Notes under the pieces: generated by a model
What the model was told of the DNA's origin: nothing
What the model saw: the letters and a program-made list of their open reading frames with translations, nothing else
The model's database searches: none
Assembly: GCF_001642475.1 (NCBI RefSeq)
Contig: NW_019174021.1
Location: 62,001-126,000 of the forward strand
Reading direction: 5' to 3'
Length of the DNA: 64,000 nucleotides
Source: Fonsecaea monophora
Lineage: Eukaryota; Ascomycota; Eurotiomycetes; Chaetothyriales; Herpotrichiellaceae
Position numbers and translations under genes: made by a program
In this document: positions 10,351 to 20,615 of the stretch, piece after piece
Numbering within the stretch: the first letter of the stretch is position 1
Layout: each line of letters begins with the position of its first letter

Positions 10351-12048
10351 ATGTCAGACACTCCCCCTGCTGTTGACGACGACCGGGCAGCGCGCGTCGT
10401 TGCTGGGCATCTCCCCTCGGGCTATACTGCTGACTTTGATGGTGTGCATCCCGATGATGATGCGCCAAGGGGTCCTTCAGAGCCAGAGCCGGAATCGTCT
10501 CTCAAGCTCCAAGGCGGTGACATACACCGCGATTTATACAAGATTCAAAATCGGAACAAGTTACAGCGAGCCGCCACCTTTTCGCATCCAAATGAATCCT
10601 CCACCACAATGGAGAACGAGATTTCAGTATCCGAACAACTTGCTCCAGGTGGCTTCCGGCGAGAGTTTGTCCGCAAGAAGTATGGCCGCTTCAATCCTGC
10701 GGTGATTCCCGTCACGAGAAATTTCGTCGAGTTTCTCTCCCTCTACGGAGCGTTCGCTGGTGAGGATTTGGAAGACTCGGAAGATGAATCAGCGCTTGAG
10801 GATGAGGAAGAGGCACTCTCAGAGACGAGGCCACTACTTCGGCGAAGCACCACCATGGCCAAGGCGGGAGATGCAGGGATGACGAAGACCTTCTTCACCT
10901 TGCTCAAAGCATTCATCGGCACTGGAATCATGTTCTTACCCAAAGCCTTCAACAATGGTGGCATCCTTTTCTCGTCCATGACACTGTTGACAGTCTCATT
11001 GGTCACGACATGGGCGTTTCATCTCTTACTGCAGTGTCGCCAGATCTACAAGAGGAGCGGCTATGGTGAGCTCGGTGAAGTAATTGGCGGTCCTAGAATG
11101 AGGGCTATCATCCTTGGGTCGGTCACAATCTCACAGCTCGGGTTCGTTTGCGCTGGGACTGTATTCGTCGCTCAAAATCTGTATGCATTCGAAGAAGCAG
11201 TTACCAGAGGCTCCGCTCGGATATCGACCAATATCTTGATTGCCCTTCAGCTGATCGCTTTAATTCCATTGGCATTCATCCGCAATATCTCCAAGCTTGG
11301 TCCCGCAGCGCTGGTGGCCGACATTTTCATACTGCTCGGGCTAGCTTACATTTACTACTATGACATTTCTTACCTGGCAATGAACGGACTTAATCCTACG
11401 GTCCAGCTGTTCAACCCTCAGCACTACACCCTTACCATTGGCTCAGCCATCTTCACTTTCGAGGGAATTGGTCTCATCCTTCCCATTCAATCGTCGATGC
11501 GCGAGCCTGAAAAGTTCGAACCGCTTCTGTGGGTCATTATGCTCATCATCACCATCATCTTCACTTCCATAGGAGCACTCTGCTACGCAACATTTGGCTC
11601 GGCAACCAAGATTGAAGTCATCTCCAATTTCCCACAAAGCAGCAGACTCGTTAACGCGGTCCAACTTCTATACGCGCTTGCGGTTATGGCTGGCACCCCA
11701 GTCCAGCTATTTCCGGCCCTTCGAATTCTCGAAGGTAAGATGTTTGGCCATCGTTCTGGCAAACGAGACACGTCCATCAAGTGGAAGAAGAATGGTTTCA
11801 GGACGGTTCTCGTCGTGCTTTGCGCCTTGGTTGCAATTCTGGGGTCGAGTAACCTGGACACGTTTGTCGCGCTTATTGGTTCGATCTGTTGCGTTCCGCT
11901 TGTCTACATATATCCGCCACTCCTGCACTACAGGGGGGTGGCACAGTCCAGATGGGCCAAAGCTGGAGATGTCGTGTTGATGATACTGGGTGTTGTGTGC
12001 ATGATTTACACAGCTGTCATCACCATCGTGACCAGCTTCATACAGTAA
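10351..12048 (+). CDS. Vacuolar amino-acid transporter, AVT3/4-like (AAAP family)
   Basis: Intronless 565-aa member of the amino acid/auxin permease family. An acidic, disordered, Ser-rich N-terminal domain of about 175 residues precedes a transport core. The core opens with KTFFTLLKAFIGTGIMFLPKAF near residue 178, the hallmark first helix, and continues through about 10-11 membrane segments to the C-terminus. Long hydrophilic N-termini and this core match yeast Avt3/Avt4, which export neutral amino acids from the vacuole, so vacuolar localisation is inferred. An LL motif in ETRPLLRRS just before the core could serve in AP-3 sorting. The start is placed at ATG 10351; an in-frame TTG lies six codons upstream. 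It does not appear to be linked in function to its neighbours. Confidence 0.88.
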   Translation: MSDTPPAVDDDRAARVVAGHLPSGYTADFDGVHPDDDAPRGPSEPEPESSLKLQGGDIHRDLYKIQNRNKLQRAATFSHPNESSTTMENEISVSEQLAPGGFRREFVRKKYGRFNPAVIPVTRNFVEFLSLYGAFAGEDLEDSEDESALEDEEEALSETRPLLRRSTTMAKAGDAGMTKTFFTLLKAFIGTGIMFLPKAFNNGGILFSSMTLLTVSLVTTWAFHLLLQCRQIYKRSGYGELGEVIGGPRMRAIILGSVTISQLGFVCAGTVFVAQNLYAFEEAVTRGSARISTNILIALQLIALIPLAFIRNISKLGPAALVADIFILLGLAYIYYYDISYLAMNGLNPTVQLFNPQHYTLTIGSAIFTFEGIGLILPIQSSMREPEKFEPLLWVIMLIITIIFTSIGALCYATFGSATKIEVISNFPQSSRLVNAVQLLYALAVMAGTPVQLFPALRILEGKMFGHRSGKRDTSIKWKKNGFRTVLVVLCALVAILGSSNLDTFVALIGSICCVPLVYIYPPLLHYRGVAQSRWAKAGDVVLMILGVVCMIYTAVITIVTSFIQ

Positions 12049-13262
12049 CAGGGATTCCATCCTTCTGGGCGTGAAACTGATCTTTCTTGGCTTGTCTCTA
12101 CTACAGAGAGAGCGACCCTCATCAAATCCTGCTCTACACTCTCTACCTGAGTCAGCCTCACCAGGGGGATCCAAGTGTTTGGTTTGGACTACGGAGACTG
12201 GCAAAGAAGGAAGGATGTATCAGCTGTAAGCCGCTTCCGCCAAAGCTTATAGAGTATTCCCGGCATTGCCAAGAGCAAATGTCTATACTTAAGCCAAGCC
12301 TAGATCAGTCGAAAAAGGGGAAGGAGGGGTTAGGAAAGACCTTAAAAAAGGAGTTCGTCGCTGCTGCTGACATTATTGGTTGGGAATGAAATCGCAAATG
12401 GCGACATGCCAAGCATCTCTGCTCCTTTAATCTCAGGACTTCCTGCGAAACCACTACTTCGAGGCTGTGACTACATGCAGTCCTGCTGACCTCAGACATC
12501 GTTGTTGACATCAGATCAGGACAGAGACATTTTCCTTTCCCAACGTACAGTCCTGCCGTCTCGTGATTCTCGTGACTCAACGGTAATTTCAGCTGCGCCC
12601 CGTACTCGCAGGTCATACGAAGCACTCGACACGGAACGTGAGTTTGTAGCGACACATAGTCTTCACCGTCGGACAACGGCGGGTTGGGGAAATTGCAGAT
12701 CGCGGGGGCGAACAAAAGGCCTGACCTTGTGCAAAGGGTCTGTGAAGCCTCATCCTGGGTCAATCTTTCAGCTAATTCGCCGAATCCAGGCACGATTGGC
12801 ATGTCGATCCCAGAAGACCGATACCCGGACTTGGCCAAAACTCTATACCCCTGCCCTCAGACGAAGGTTGTGACGAGCCTCGATGACGGTTGACGTCCTG
12901 TTCCTCCTGAACGTGGCTTGGACAAGGCTACGGGACAAGGCACGATGTTGCTTCATTCTGCCTGGCCGAGAAGAGATTAAGCCAATTTTCCTTCGGGTAT
13001 ACCGTATACGAAAGACCAGGTCTTATTGCAGTGATGAGAGGTACAAGGGCCTGGGCATGTCTCATGGCTGGATAGATACAGGATTGAGTACTTATAGCAA
13101 GCGTCAAGTCACCCAAAGTCACTCTTCTTTCCTCAAAGCAACTACTACCACAAGTCACTCGTTCCAATCATTCCACTCGCCCAAGTCACTCTTTTTGACT
13201 CACTGTCATTCTTTCCGGTTTACTTCTGCTCCTCCTGTCGATCTTTACCAAACACAATCATC
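12049..13262. other. Intergenic, AVT gene to NTF2-like gene
   Basis: About 1.2 kb. Minus-strand and plus-strand ORFs up to 177 codons show no family motif and are taken as chance. The last 160 bp are pyrimidine-rich, as in strong fungal promoters or leaders, and carry the AAGTCAC repeats listed separately. Confidence 0.5.
13106..13202 (+). promoter_or_regulatory. Four AAGTCAC repeats and a TGACTCA site
   Basis: AAGTCAC occurs at 13106, 13116, 13152 and 13183, three of the copies followed by TC. A perfect AP-1/Gcn4-type TGACTCA is at 13196-13202. All lie within 160 bp of the ATG of the secreted NTF2-like gene. Repetition within a CT-rich leader suggests transcription-factor sites, but simple composition could also explain it. 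Confidence 0.35.
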
Positions 13263-13872
13263 ATGAAGTTCTCAAGCATTGTTGCCCCTCTCCTCCTCGC
13301 ATCATCCGTCGCTGCGCTTCCCGGCTGGCGTGACTGGCATGGTCCCAAAAACCCCGAGAGCAACTGTCTTACTCAAGCCGACGCCGATGACATTGTTGCC
13401 AAATTCATCAGCATCCTTGATCACCCAGATGTTGCTGCTTCGAACGCCACTGCTCAAGCGTTGCTGACGGACGATTTTTTCGAAAAGTCTGACTCGATCA
13501 ATATGCTTGCTGGCCACCCGGTATGAATACACTCGTGGACACAAATTGACTACTATGACTAATTCAGAGTAGATTGGCGCTGTCACCTTCTCTGGCAAAG
13601 CTCAGTACATTCAAGGCGTTCTTCTAGCACCATCCATCACGAACATCACAACCTACAAGTCCATGGTCGCTGGCTGCACAAACGTTCTCTGGTTCTGGAA
13701 CATGGCAGGCATTGGAAGCAGACAGATCCCGGTCAACGGATTCAACCTCTTTGAGATCACTCCGGAGAAAAAGGTCGCCGACATGTTTGTTGAATTCAAC
13801 AACATTGGCTGGGGAATCGACACTGGCTTCACCGTCTTCAGCAGGGATGGCACCAAGCTTCCTCTGGCATAG
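13263..13872 (+). CDS. Small secreted NTF2-like domain protein
   Basis: Two exons, 13263-13520 and 13573-13872, joined in phase 0 across a 52-nt intron (gtatga donor, AGTAG acceptor with a preceding branch-like gactaat), give 185 aa. Residues 1-19 form a signal peptide (MKFSSIVAPLLLASSVAAL). The mature part begins with NCLTQADADDIVAKFISIL and runs as an NTF2/SnoaL-like cone domain: a helix pair, then TFSGKAQYIQGVLLAPSI and a beta sheet with VLWFWNMAGI and VADMFVEFNNIGWGIDTGF. Secreted NTF2-like proteins of this size are common in filamentous ascomycetes and mostly of unknown function; a small-molecule pocket or an effector-like role are both possible. The CT-rich leader suggests strong or inducible expression. 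Low Cys content argues against a disulphide-knot effector. Confidence 0.75.
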
Positions 13873-14480
13873 AACAGGCATGCGGGAGAGAGGTGCTGGG
13901 TCTGAAGCCGAGTTCACTTGATGAAGATTACGGCTGTATTTTCACCTTGATATCAACACTCTTCTAAGATTCTTCTAGGTGTGATTGAGATAGGGGCTGC
14001 CACAGATAATGCCTGCCTGCACTGTGGTCGAAATAAATCGGATTTCTTTTCACGTCATATCGTTTTTTGTCGCCGTAAGCTTTAGAAGGTCATCTCTGTG
14101 CGCCCATGTCCGATCCTGTGATCTTTCCTGACAGTGCTCCAGGAGATACACCACGCACTCAACTAAAGCAGTGTGACTCTGTGGACTGGCCCATGTATTA
14201 CTTGTAACCTGTGCCCCAGTAGCTCATGGAATACAGTCTAATTGGCCCAATGCTGCGATTTGGAATACTCGATTTGCTCGCCCCAACAGTATTTCCGTAG
14301 ACCAGGCAAGTGGTCGTTGCCAGATACACCCGTCACCATCGCCTCTGAGTTGTCGATGTGTTTTCTTCGATCAAACTCCCAAGATCATACATCATCCGTC
14401 GCCGAAAAGACGTTGTAGACCGCCAGTCAAACGGCAGATGATCATCCCTTTTCGCACCGTCTCGTCACCTCGTTATTCTG
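13873..14480. other. Intergenic, convergent NTF2-like and CapA genes
   Basis: About 600 bp between convergent genes, probably both 3' UTRs. Nothing else is evident. It marks the left edge of the accessory block. Confidence 0.5.
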
Positions 14481-15641
14481 TCAAACGGTGACTAGGACGA
14501 CAATCTGCCCCTCATTTCCAGAATCTTTCTGGACTTGTGTTCCGAACTGGAGACACAGCCTTCTAAATGTATTCTCTACCCAGTCGTGATCCGGGTCGTC
14601 TGCCTCCAATAGATGTGCCTGGAAGCTCTCGATCCTGTTCGGAAAGACCTCCAGCCTCTTTATCTCAAGCCCGCTCTCCCCCTCCTTCCTTTCTGCCTTC
14701 TCACTCACGGAAACTCTCCAGGCGGCACTCAGATCGTTTCGGTAATTGGGATCAACCGCATAGTCATCCACAAAGTCACCACATCCATAGACGATCAGCT
14801 TCCCGTTGTATATCTCCACGCCCTGAAGATGGTGGCTGCTATGGCCGTGGATCAGGTCCACGCCGCATTCGTCGATCATCCAATGCGCCAGGTCAATAAT
14901 TTCCTGTGCGGGATGCCAGCGATAGTTTGGCCCCCAATGCATCGACACCACTTTGAGGCCCACCTTTCCCTGCCCCTCGCTGTCATCTTTGGCCAAGAGC
15001 CGCCCTTCTATCGTCTCCCTTCCCTTGCCCGTGTATGTGATGTAGTTGAAGGTGTCCACGGCTGACCACTCGCTGGGGTGATCCGCAAAACTCCAACACT
15101 TGATCTCCCACCCCTCCGGACCCCCGAGGCGCAGTGTCGCAGGTCTGTGAGACTCCTCCTTCGTTCGACCAGCCCCTGCAAACTGTACGCCATTGTTGAC
15201 CAACGTCTCGACTGTTTCTTGCCAACCCTCTACATCCCAGTCCAGGGTATGGTTGTTTGCCAAGCTGACATAGCCTCTTCTCGCCCCACCGCCCATGCCG
15301 ACCTCGGTCAAACACTGGATATTCCCAGGATGAGTGCGATAGTTGAATATTTTACTCGGCCACTTCTTCTCGCTTGTCGTCACTGCCGTTTCGAGGTTTG
15401 AAAGCACCAGATCTGACCTTCGGATCAACTCGACGCTGTTGCCCCAGGGCGCGAGGTAGTCATATGACTTGAGTTGGGGATAGAGTGGGAGAATGTGTTT
15501 GTCAATTTTCGATGCGGCCGATTCGGGGTCAGAATGCGGCGATTGGCGACCTATACTGGTGGGTAGCAGGGCATCGATGAAACGTCCAATCATGACATCT
15601 CCGAGTAGAAGAAGAGTGTATGTTTTTGATGTGGTTGGCAT
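14481..15641 (-). CDS. CapA-like metallophosphatase-fold protein
   Basis: Intronless 386-aa protein of the CapA/PgsA family, the fold found in bacterial poly-gamma-glutamate capsule proteins and related to calcineurin-like phosphatases. Visible motifs: LLLGDVMIGR (residues 11-20), VLSNLETAV, SLANNHTLDW (about 125), VVSMHWGPNY and IHGHSSHHLQG (about 260). These supply the Asp, Asn and His ligands of a dinuclear metal site. There is no signal peptide or membrane anchor, unlike bacterial CapA, so it is likely cytosolic. Reaction unknown: hydrolysis or synthesis of a gamma-glutamyl-type or phosphoester bond is conceivable. It is divergent from the ornithine-cyclodeaminase gene over a 340-bp shared promoter, which suggests co-regulation. 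Fungal copies are usually seen in accessory loci. Confidence 0.82.
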   Translation of the reverse strand: MPTTSKTYTLLLLGDVMIGRFIDALLPTSIGRQSPHSDPESAASKIDKHILPLYPQLKSYDYLAPWGNSVELIRRSDLVLSNLETAVTTSEKKWPSKIFNYRTHPGNIQCLTEVGMGGGARRGYVSLANNHTLDWDVEGWQETVETLVNNGVQFAGAGRTKEESHRPATLRLGGPEGWEIKCWSFADHPSEWSAVDTFNYITYTGKGRETIEGRLLAKDDSEGQGKVGLKVVSMHWGPNYRWHPAQEIIDLAHWMIDECGVDLIHGHSSHHLQGVEIYNGKLIVYGCGDFVDDYAVDPNYRNDLSAAWRVSVSEKAERKEGESGLEIKRLEVFPNRIESFQAHLLEADDPDHDWVENTFRRLCLQFGTQVQKDSGNEGQIVVLVTV

Positions 15642-15981
15642 GCTGAAACTGAAGTCTGGAGGTCTTGTGTAGGCTGTGTTTCACCTATTGTTTACATGGC
15701 GTGTGATAAATGGCGAGATATTATGCAATTGATTCAATCAAGGCTCTATCCTTTGTAAGGAACTCTGCAAATGACAATAGGTATGGAACGGAACGCGGGA
15801 ACCACATTTGTCCCCATCCCGTACTATAACAAGCTCATAGAGGAAAAGAGGTTAAAAGGTTAAAAATTCCAGGTTGATGAGGGGTTCATCTGATTTTTTA
15901 TTTCTGCTCCTGCACAGTAGCTGTACCACACGCGATATCGATTCAACATCTGACATCTAACTCTCCCCAGATTCCCATACA
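15642..15981. promoter_or_regulatory. Divergent promoter, CapA-like / ornithine cyclodeaminase-like
   Basis: 340-bp AT-rich region between two divergent ATGs. No defined operator was identified. Confidence 0.45.
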
Positions 15982-16980
15982 ATGATTATTCTGAAGGAGC
16001 GCGACGTGCACTCTTTACTCTCCAATATCTCGGTCCCAGAATGCCATCGCCTCCTGTCCGATTTCCACAACATCCTCCGCGCATACTCGTCGACCAAAAA
16101 TGTCTCGCCGTCAGAACGAATCATTCATCAACCGGAGAGGGAATCCATCGTGACAAAAACCGGTAACACGTCGCTGTTCATGCCGTCTTCCATCACCACT
16201 TCGACGGGCATCAAGACCGTCACCATCAGCCCCAAAGGCCTCAAAGGCTGCATCAACGTCTTCACCCCGGATGGCGAACTGCTGGGCGTCTTGAACGCCG
16301 AGGAAGTCACCGCGTTTCGGACCTCGCTGGCTGTCATGATCCCTTATATCCGATGGCCCAATAGCAAGAGGAACATCGTCATCTTTGGAGCTGGTCGACA
16401 AGCAGAGTGGCACTTGAAGCTTGCTCTGCTGCTGAGTGACGTGAAGCACGTCACTGTCGTGAACAGGAGCAGCCCTCGAAGGATGGAGCAGCTCTTCGCC
16501 GATTTGAAGCAGCAACACGCCGACCTTGTGTGTCGGATGCTGCTGAAGACGGCCGAGGATTTCGATGCGCAGCTACGAGAATGCCTTGTGGCTTCAGATA
16601 TCATTTGCTGCTGCACGCCCTCAACGACGCCGCATTTCCCGTTCAGCTACCTTGACAAGAAGGCCCGGTTCATCTCCCTCATAGGATCCTATAAGCCGTC
16701 CATGCACGAGGTTGATTCCGAAACGCTCTTGTCTGGGGGACACATCTACGTAGATACCAAGGAAGGCTGCCTCGTCGAGGCTGGGGAACTAATCACAGCC
16801 AACGTCCAGGAAAATCAGCTGATTGAGATCGGGGAGTTACAGGACTCAAACTCCCTTGATATCCAAGGGAATGTCATCTTCAAGTGTGTGGGCTTGGGTA
16901 TTATGGACTTGGTTATGGCAGGAAGCCTGCTTGGGATGGCCAAGGAGAAAGGCATGGGTTTGGTGGTCGATGACTTTTGA
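15982..16980 (+). CDS. Ornithine cyclodeaminase / mu-crystallin family protein
   Basis: Intronless 332-aa NAD(P)-dependent enzyme of the OCD/mu-crystallin family. The family includes ornithine cyclodeaminase, ketimine reductase, alanine dehydrogenase and opine- or siderophore-type reductases. The N-terminal substrate lobe contains SLFMPSSI and GIKTVTISP (the substrate-binding Lys/Arg region) and LLGVLNAEEVTAFRTSLA. The Rossmann motif is NIVIFGAGRQAEWH (about residues 131-144), followed by VTVVNRSSPRR, which may suit NADP. Length is normal. The gene converges on a dioxygenase gene with only about 50 bp between stop codons and shares a promoter with the CapA-like gene. A role in converting an amino acid or cyclic imine is likely; exact substrate cannot be read. 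Confidence 0.87.
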   Translation: MIILKERDVHSLLSNISVPECHRLLSDFHNILRAYSSTKNVSPSERIIHQPERESIVTKTGNTSLFMPSSITTSTGIKTVTISPKGLKGCINVFTPDGELLGVLNAEEVTAFRTSLAVMIPYIRWPNSKRNIVIFGAGRQAEWHLKLALLLSDVKHVTVVNRSSPRRMEQLFADLKQQHADLVCRMLLKTAEDFDAQLRECLVASDIICCCTPSTTPHFPFSYLDKKARFISLIGSYKPSMHEVDSETLLSGGHIYVDTKEGCLVEAGELITANVQENQLIEIGELQDSNSLDIQGNVIFKCVGLGIMDLVMAGSLLGMAKEKGMGLVVDDF

Positions 16981-17032
16981 TTCTAGACCTGGACGACGCA
17001 TTCATTTCCCTCAGCGGACTGGAGGGTAGCTT

Positions 17033-18098
17033 TCAAACACCATCTCCAAATGCATAGTCGTTGGCCCACCGGGTGTCCCATGGACGAGACTTGTTGACAA
17101 ATCTTAGATCTGTACCCAATCGAATCCTATTTTCCGGGTCATGGTTGATCGTCGAGGCATGGATCTACAATCTGAAGTCAGTGAAAGGCAGGGGAACAAA
17201 ACAAAAAGGGCATCTGTTTTACCGCATATGCGTTGTGAAACACGACATCACCAGCCTCGTATGCCGTCAACAGCCAGCGGCGATTCCACCGCTTCCCAAA
17301 CTCGGCCGGACCATCGGCCAGCAGGCCTCCGCTCATCATGTTTTGGTTAAAGGCGCTCTTGGCCTCGTCGTCCGTCAACCCTGAAGCCTTCGCTTTGGTC
17401 GTAAAATCCCGTTCAATCTCGGCACCAAGAGTGTGTCCTTGTTCGAGGTATATCAAGCCGCCGCCCTGCCTGGAGACATCTCCCATGGGCACCCAAGCAG
17501 TGATTGCAGTGTCCTCGCCATATCTCAGGAAAATCTGATCGTAGTGTACTCCGATCGCTTTATTTCCCGGAGTGTTGTTCCGCAAGAGTGTCCTTCGGAT
17601 CCCCAGCGTGTCATCGCCCCAGCCCGTAAGCTGCGCCACGTAATTCCGCAACGCGGGATGTTTGCAGAAATCCTCCTTGTACCAGTCCTCGGTGTGTGCT
17701 TGGAGAGCTAGATCGACAAACAACGCAGCCACTTCAGGATGCGGCCCCGTTGGGCGGCCATTGGAATCTGTGAAGCCAGCTCCAATCCCAGGGAAGTCGA
17801 GCTTGTCCTTGGTGTCGTCGAAGATGCCCTCGACAGGCTTGGTGCCTGGTTTGAGAACGCCGCACGGGGAAAGGAGCTTGAAATATTCCTCTCTCGCCGC
17901 GAGCACATCCTTTCGCGGCAACAGGCCTTTTACAAAGAGATATCCGTCTGCGCGGAACCGTCTGCGAGCCTCCTCAATTGGAGTGTCCAGTGAAGTCGGC
18001 CGCAAATCGGCATACTGGTCGGAAGCTAAAGGTCCGTCATTGACGAAGAATTGCTCTCTGGACGTCAATTGCGACTCCGGGGATTCTGCGTGGGGCAT
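17033..18098 (-). CDS. Phytanoyl-CoA dioxygenase-like Fe(II)/2-OG oxygenase (first copy)
   Basis: Two exons, 17223-18098 and 17033-17164, separated by a 58-nt intron and joined in phase 0, give 335 aa. This is a PhyH-family Fe(II)/2-oxoglutarate oxygenase expected to hydroxylate a small substrate. The iron triad is H-Y-D in IGVHYDQIF (about 184-186) and a distal His, probably H294 in AIHAST just after the intron; the 2-OG-binding Arg is R305 or R307. Unspliced reading would lose the last metal ligand, which supports the intron. The start is ATG 18098; an in-frame TTG lies three codons upstream. It is divergent from the Zn2Cys6 regulator gene at 18533. A second, different family member is at 22607. 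Fungal PhyH enzymes occur in metabolite clusters and in catabolism; substrate unknown. Confidence 0.87.
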
Positions 18099-18532
18099 TC
18101 TAACCAAAGTTGAAGCGATTATTTGAATAGCTCAAACGGGTAGTGTCGACCAGGATTCTGCAAAGAGGTAAAATATCAAGGGATGGCTGGCACCAGCGAG
18201 TCAAGATATACATCTTGACGCCGACACCAGTGCTGATTGATCCCACCCGTCACTCGTGGTCAATTCCATATCGCCACCTTTGTCTCCGTGACATGCGTGA
18301 TCGACATCGGAAACCTCCCAATTGGGGCGACGAAGGATGTCGAGGTTCAAGAAAGGAAATCTCCGTCCGACAAGTCTCCGAAGCGAGTTCTGGAGAGACA
18401 GGAAGAGGCAATAGATCCCGGGTCCAAATGGGCCGTGGACGTGTCATTGAAGCCGATTCCCCACAGAAATCCTCCGCAAACGACCAACTTCTCCGGATTG
18501 TCTCCCTCGTCTTCCTCTCACATACAACTGAC
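18099..18532. promoter_or_regulatory. Divergent promoter, PhyH-like / Zn2Cys6 regulator
   Basis: 434 bp between divergent ATGs. It is a natural place for cluster-specific regulator sites, but no clear CGG-N-CCG pair was picked out by eye. Confidence 0.4.
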
Positions 18533-20266
18533 ATGTCCTGTGATTTCTGTCGCAAGAAGCATATCAAATGTGTGATCATGTTTCCATCCTTTGCGGCCCC
18601 GCACAAGTCAGTCCTATTGCTGACCTCTTTCAGGTGATGACCAGCACCCACGATGTGGGCGCTGCGTAAAGGCTGGTCGACAGTGCATCCGTAGGCCAAC
18701 GCAGTATCGACGCATTTCCAAGCCACAAAAATTCGAGACACAGCAGGTTTGGGTGCCCGTTCCTCCAAAAGGTAAGTAGGGAGCGACAAGATTTCTGGGT
18801 GGATGCTAATATCTGCAGTTGACTTCGTAGATGAAACTCCGCTTTTAGGACATGGGAAAGCCACGAACCACCCCTCGGAAGAGAGAGACATTCAACAGGG
18901 ATCTATGCACGTGCCACAACTTGACCAGCTGTCGAATGAGGTGGTACTCGCACTGAATGATCCAACGCCATTTCTGGCTGGACAAGCGCTGCGTCCTATA
19001 CTGAGAACACGCGAGGACGACACACCCTTTTCCACCAAAGAATCCGCCGAGTTAATGAGATACTTCATCGACAATTGCGCTTGCTTCTTCGACTTCAGCG
19101 ATGCTGACAGACATTTTGCGGACGAGGTCCCCCTCAGAGCTCGCCAGAATGCAACGTTGGCCAACGCGATGCTGGCACTGGCTGCTCGGCATCGAAGTCG
19201 GACGGGCGAGTTTGAACATTTCGCAGCCGATCGATATTACAACGCGTGTCTTCAAACCATGATCCCAAAGCTCGGGGACAAGTCGGCGATCCAAGACGAT
19301 GAGCTTCTTGCAGCCATAGTCATTCTACGACTATTGGAAGAGATGGATGGTTAGTGCGTTGCAGGCGTCTCGTTTCCCCTGACTGACTCTCGTACAGTAC
19401 CAATCGTGGGATCAGACCCTCAGAAACATCTCTTCGGGACCCAGGCCCTTATCAACGCGTCTCAGGCTCGCCCTCAGCTATCAGCAACGGCATTGAGAAA
19501 GGCGTGCTATTGGGCGGCTTTTCGCCAGGAAATTTTCATGTCCATCACTACGCAAAGACCTTTCAATCTGATTCTGCCCGAGATGCAGCCGCCTTCGAGC
19601 CCTGTGGATGACTGGTCGTGGACGGTCCAGGCCACGTACCAATGTGGCAAAGTACAGGCCTTTGTCTTTGGCGAGGAATCTACAACGCTGTCAAGGTATC
19701 TGCAATTGATGGAAGATATCGAGACATGGCAAAGAGATCGTCCAGCATCTTTTGACCCTGTATACCAAGGGCTGAACCGTCTGGAGCACGCTTTTCCAGA
19801 TATTCGAATCCAGATGGATTGTCACGGTAAGTGTCACTGCGACGACCATCGTGAATCTCATTGTGATGATAATGTTGCAGTCATGGGTTGGCAATACATA
19901 ACCATGGCACATCTGTTGCTCAGCGCACACCGTCCATTGCCCCGTGTTGGTCCATCCCACAGGCGAACAATGATGGACATGGAAGAGGTCGTCAAACGAG
20001 ACGTCAGGACATTATGCGGAATAGCTCAGTCAAACCCACAAACCCCTCCGGCTAGCCTAGTGGCCTGTATGGCCGTAGCATTGTGCAAGTTCGCCTCTCC
20101 TAGCATTGGGTCCTAGACTTCTGACATCTCAACAGTCGGCGATCGCTTCGATTCCCAGCGGGAGCAGGTGCTTTTAAGAGATCTCCTGGTCCAAACAGAG
20201 CTTCGCACAGGGTGGCCAACTTCTATAGCACGGGAACAGCTCGAACGGACCTGGAATGGGGCGTGA
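18533..20266 (+). CDS. Zn2Cys6 fungal transcription factor (first copy)
   Basis: Six exons (18533-18569, 18634-18771, 18819-19349, 19398-19826, 19881-20084, 20136-20266), all joined in phase 1, give 489 aa. The binuclear zinc cluster sits at the extreme N-terminus and is built across the first intron: CDFCRKKHIKC then DDQHPRCGRCVKAGRQC, matching C-x2-C-x6-C-x6-C-x2-C-x6-C. The rest is the alpha-helical fungal regulatory domain, with LANAMLALAARHRSR and GWPTSIAREQLERTW near the end. Introns are 64, 47, 48, 54 and 51 nt. The fifth uses a GC donor (gcaagt), the only choice that keeps frame and skips an in-frame TAG. It lies inside the accessory block, divergent from a PhyH gene, so a pathway-specific regulator is likely. 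There is no linker coiled coil of note. Confidence 0.85.
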
Positions 20267-20615
20267 ACGACTCCGCACCCACCCGCGTCACCCCATCTGG
20301 CCTACAGTTCTCATCTTGGGGAAGAGACTTTGGTCTCAAGGTACGTTGCTGGGATGTGCGTGAAAACCCTGTTGTTGAGCCCGGAGGCTAACCGTCTCGA
20401 AGTCGAATCTGGTTAGCGACTCCGAACGATCGGCCTTGACATGTCCGGAAGCGAGGGGCGGTCAAACTCCACATTGAAGGGTACCGTGAGAACTCTTTGA
20501 CGCCGGTTCGTCCCAGGTGTATAAGAACTCTTCACTTGCTTGTCTTCACCTCGACAGCTCCTCGAGACTAGCAGTTTTTGTTCAGACGTACGAGCTCACG
20601 CGCGCATATTCGAGG
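20267..20615. other. Intergenic, regulator to MFS gene
   Basis: About 350 bp. It holds the regulator 3' UTR and the MFS promoter. An in-frame GTG-initiated extension back to 20517 exists but carries no recognised domain. Confidence 0.4.

Noticed and set aside
12305..12838. 177-codon minus-strand ORF downstream of the AVT gene
   Set aside because: Low-information sequence with no domain; it lies in a probable 3' UTR and promoter region.
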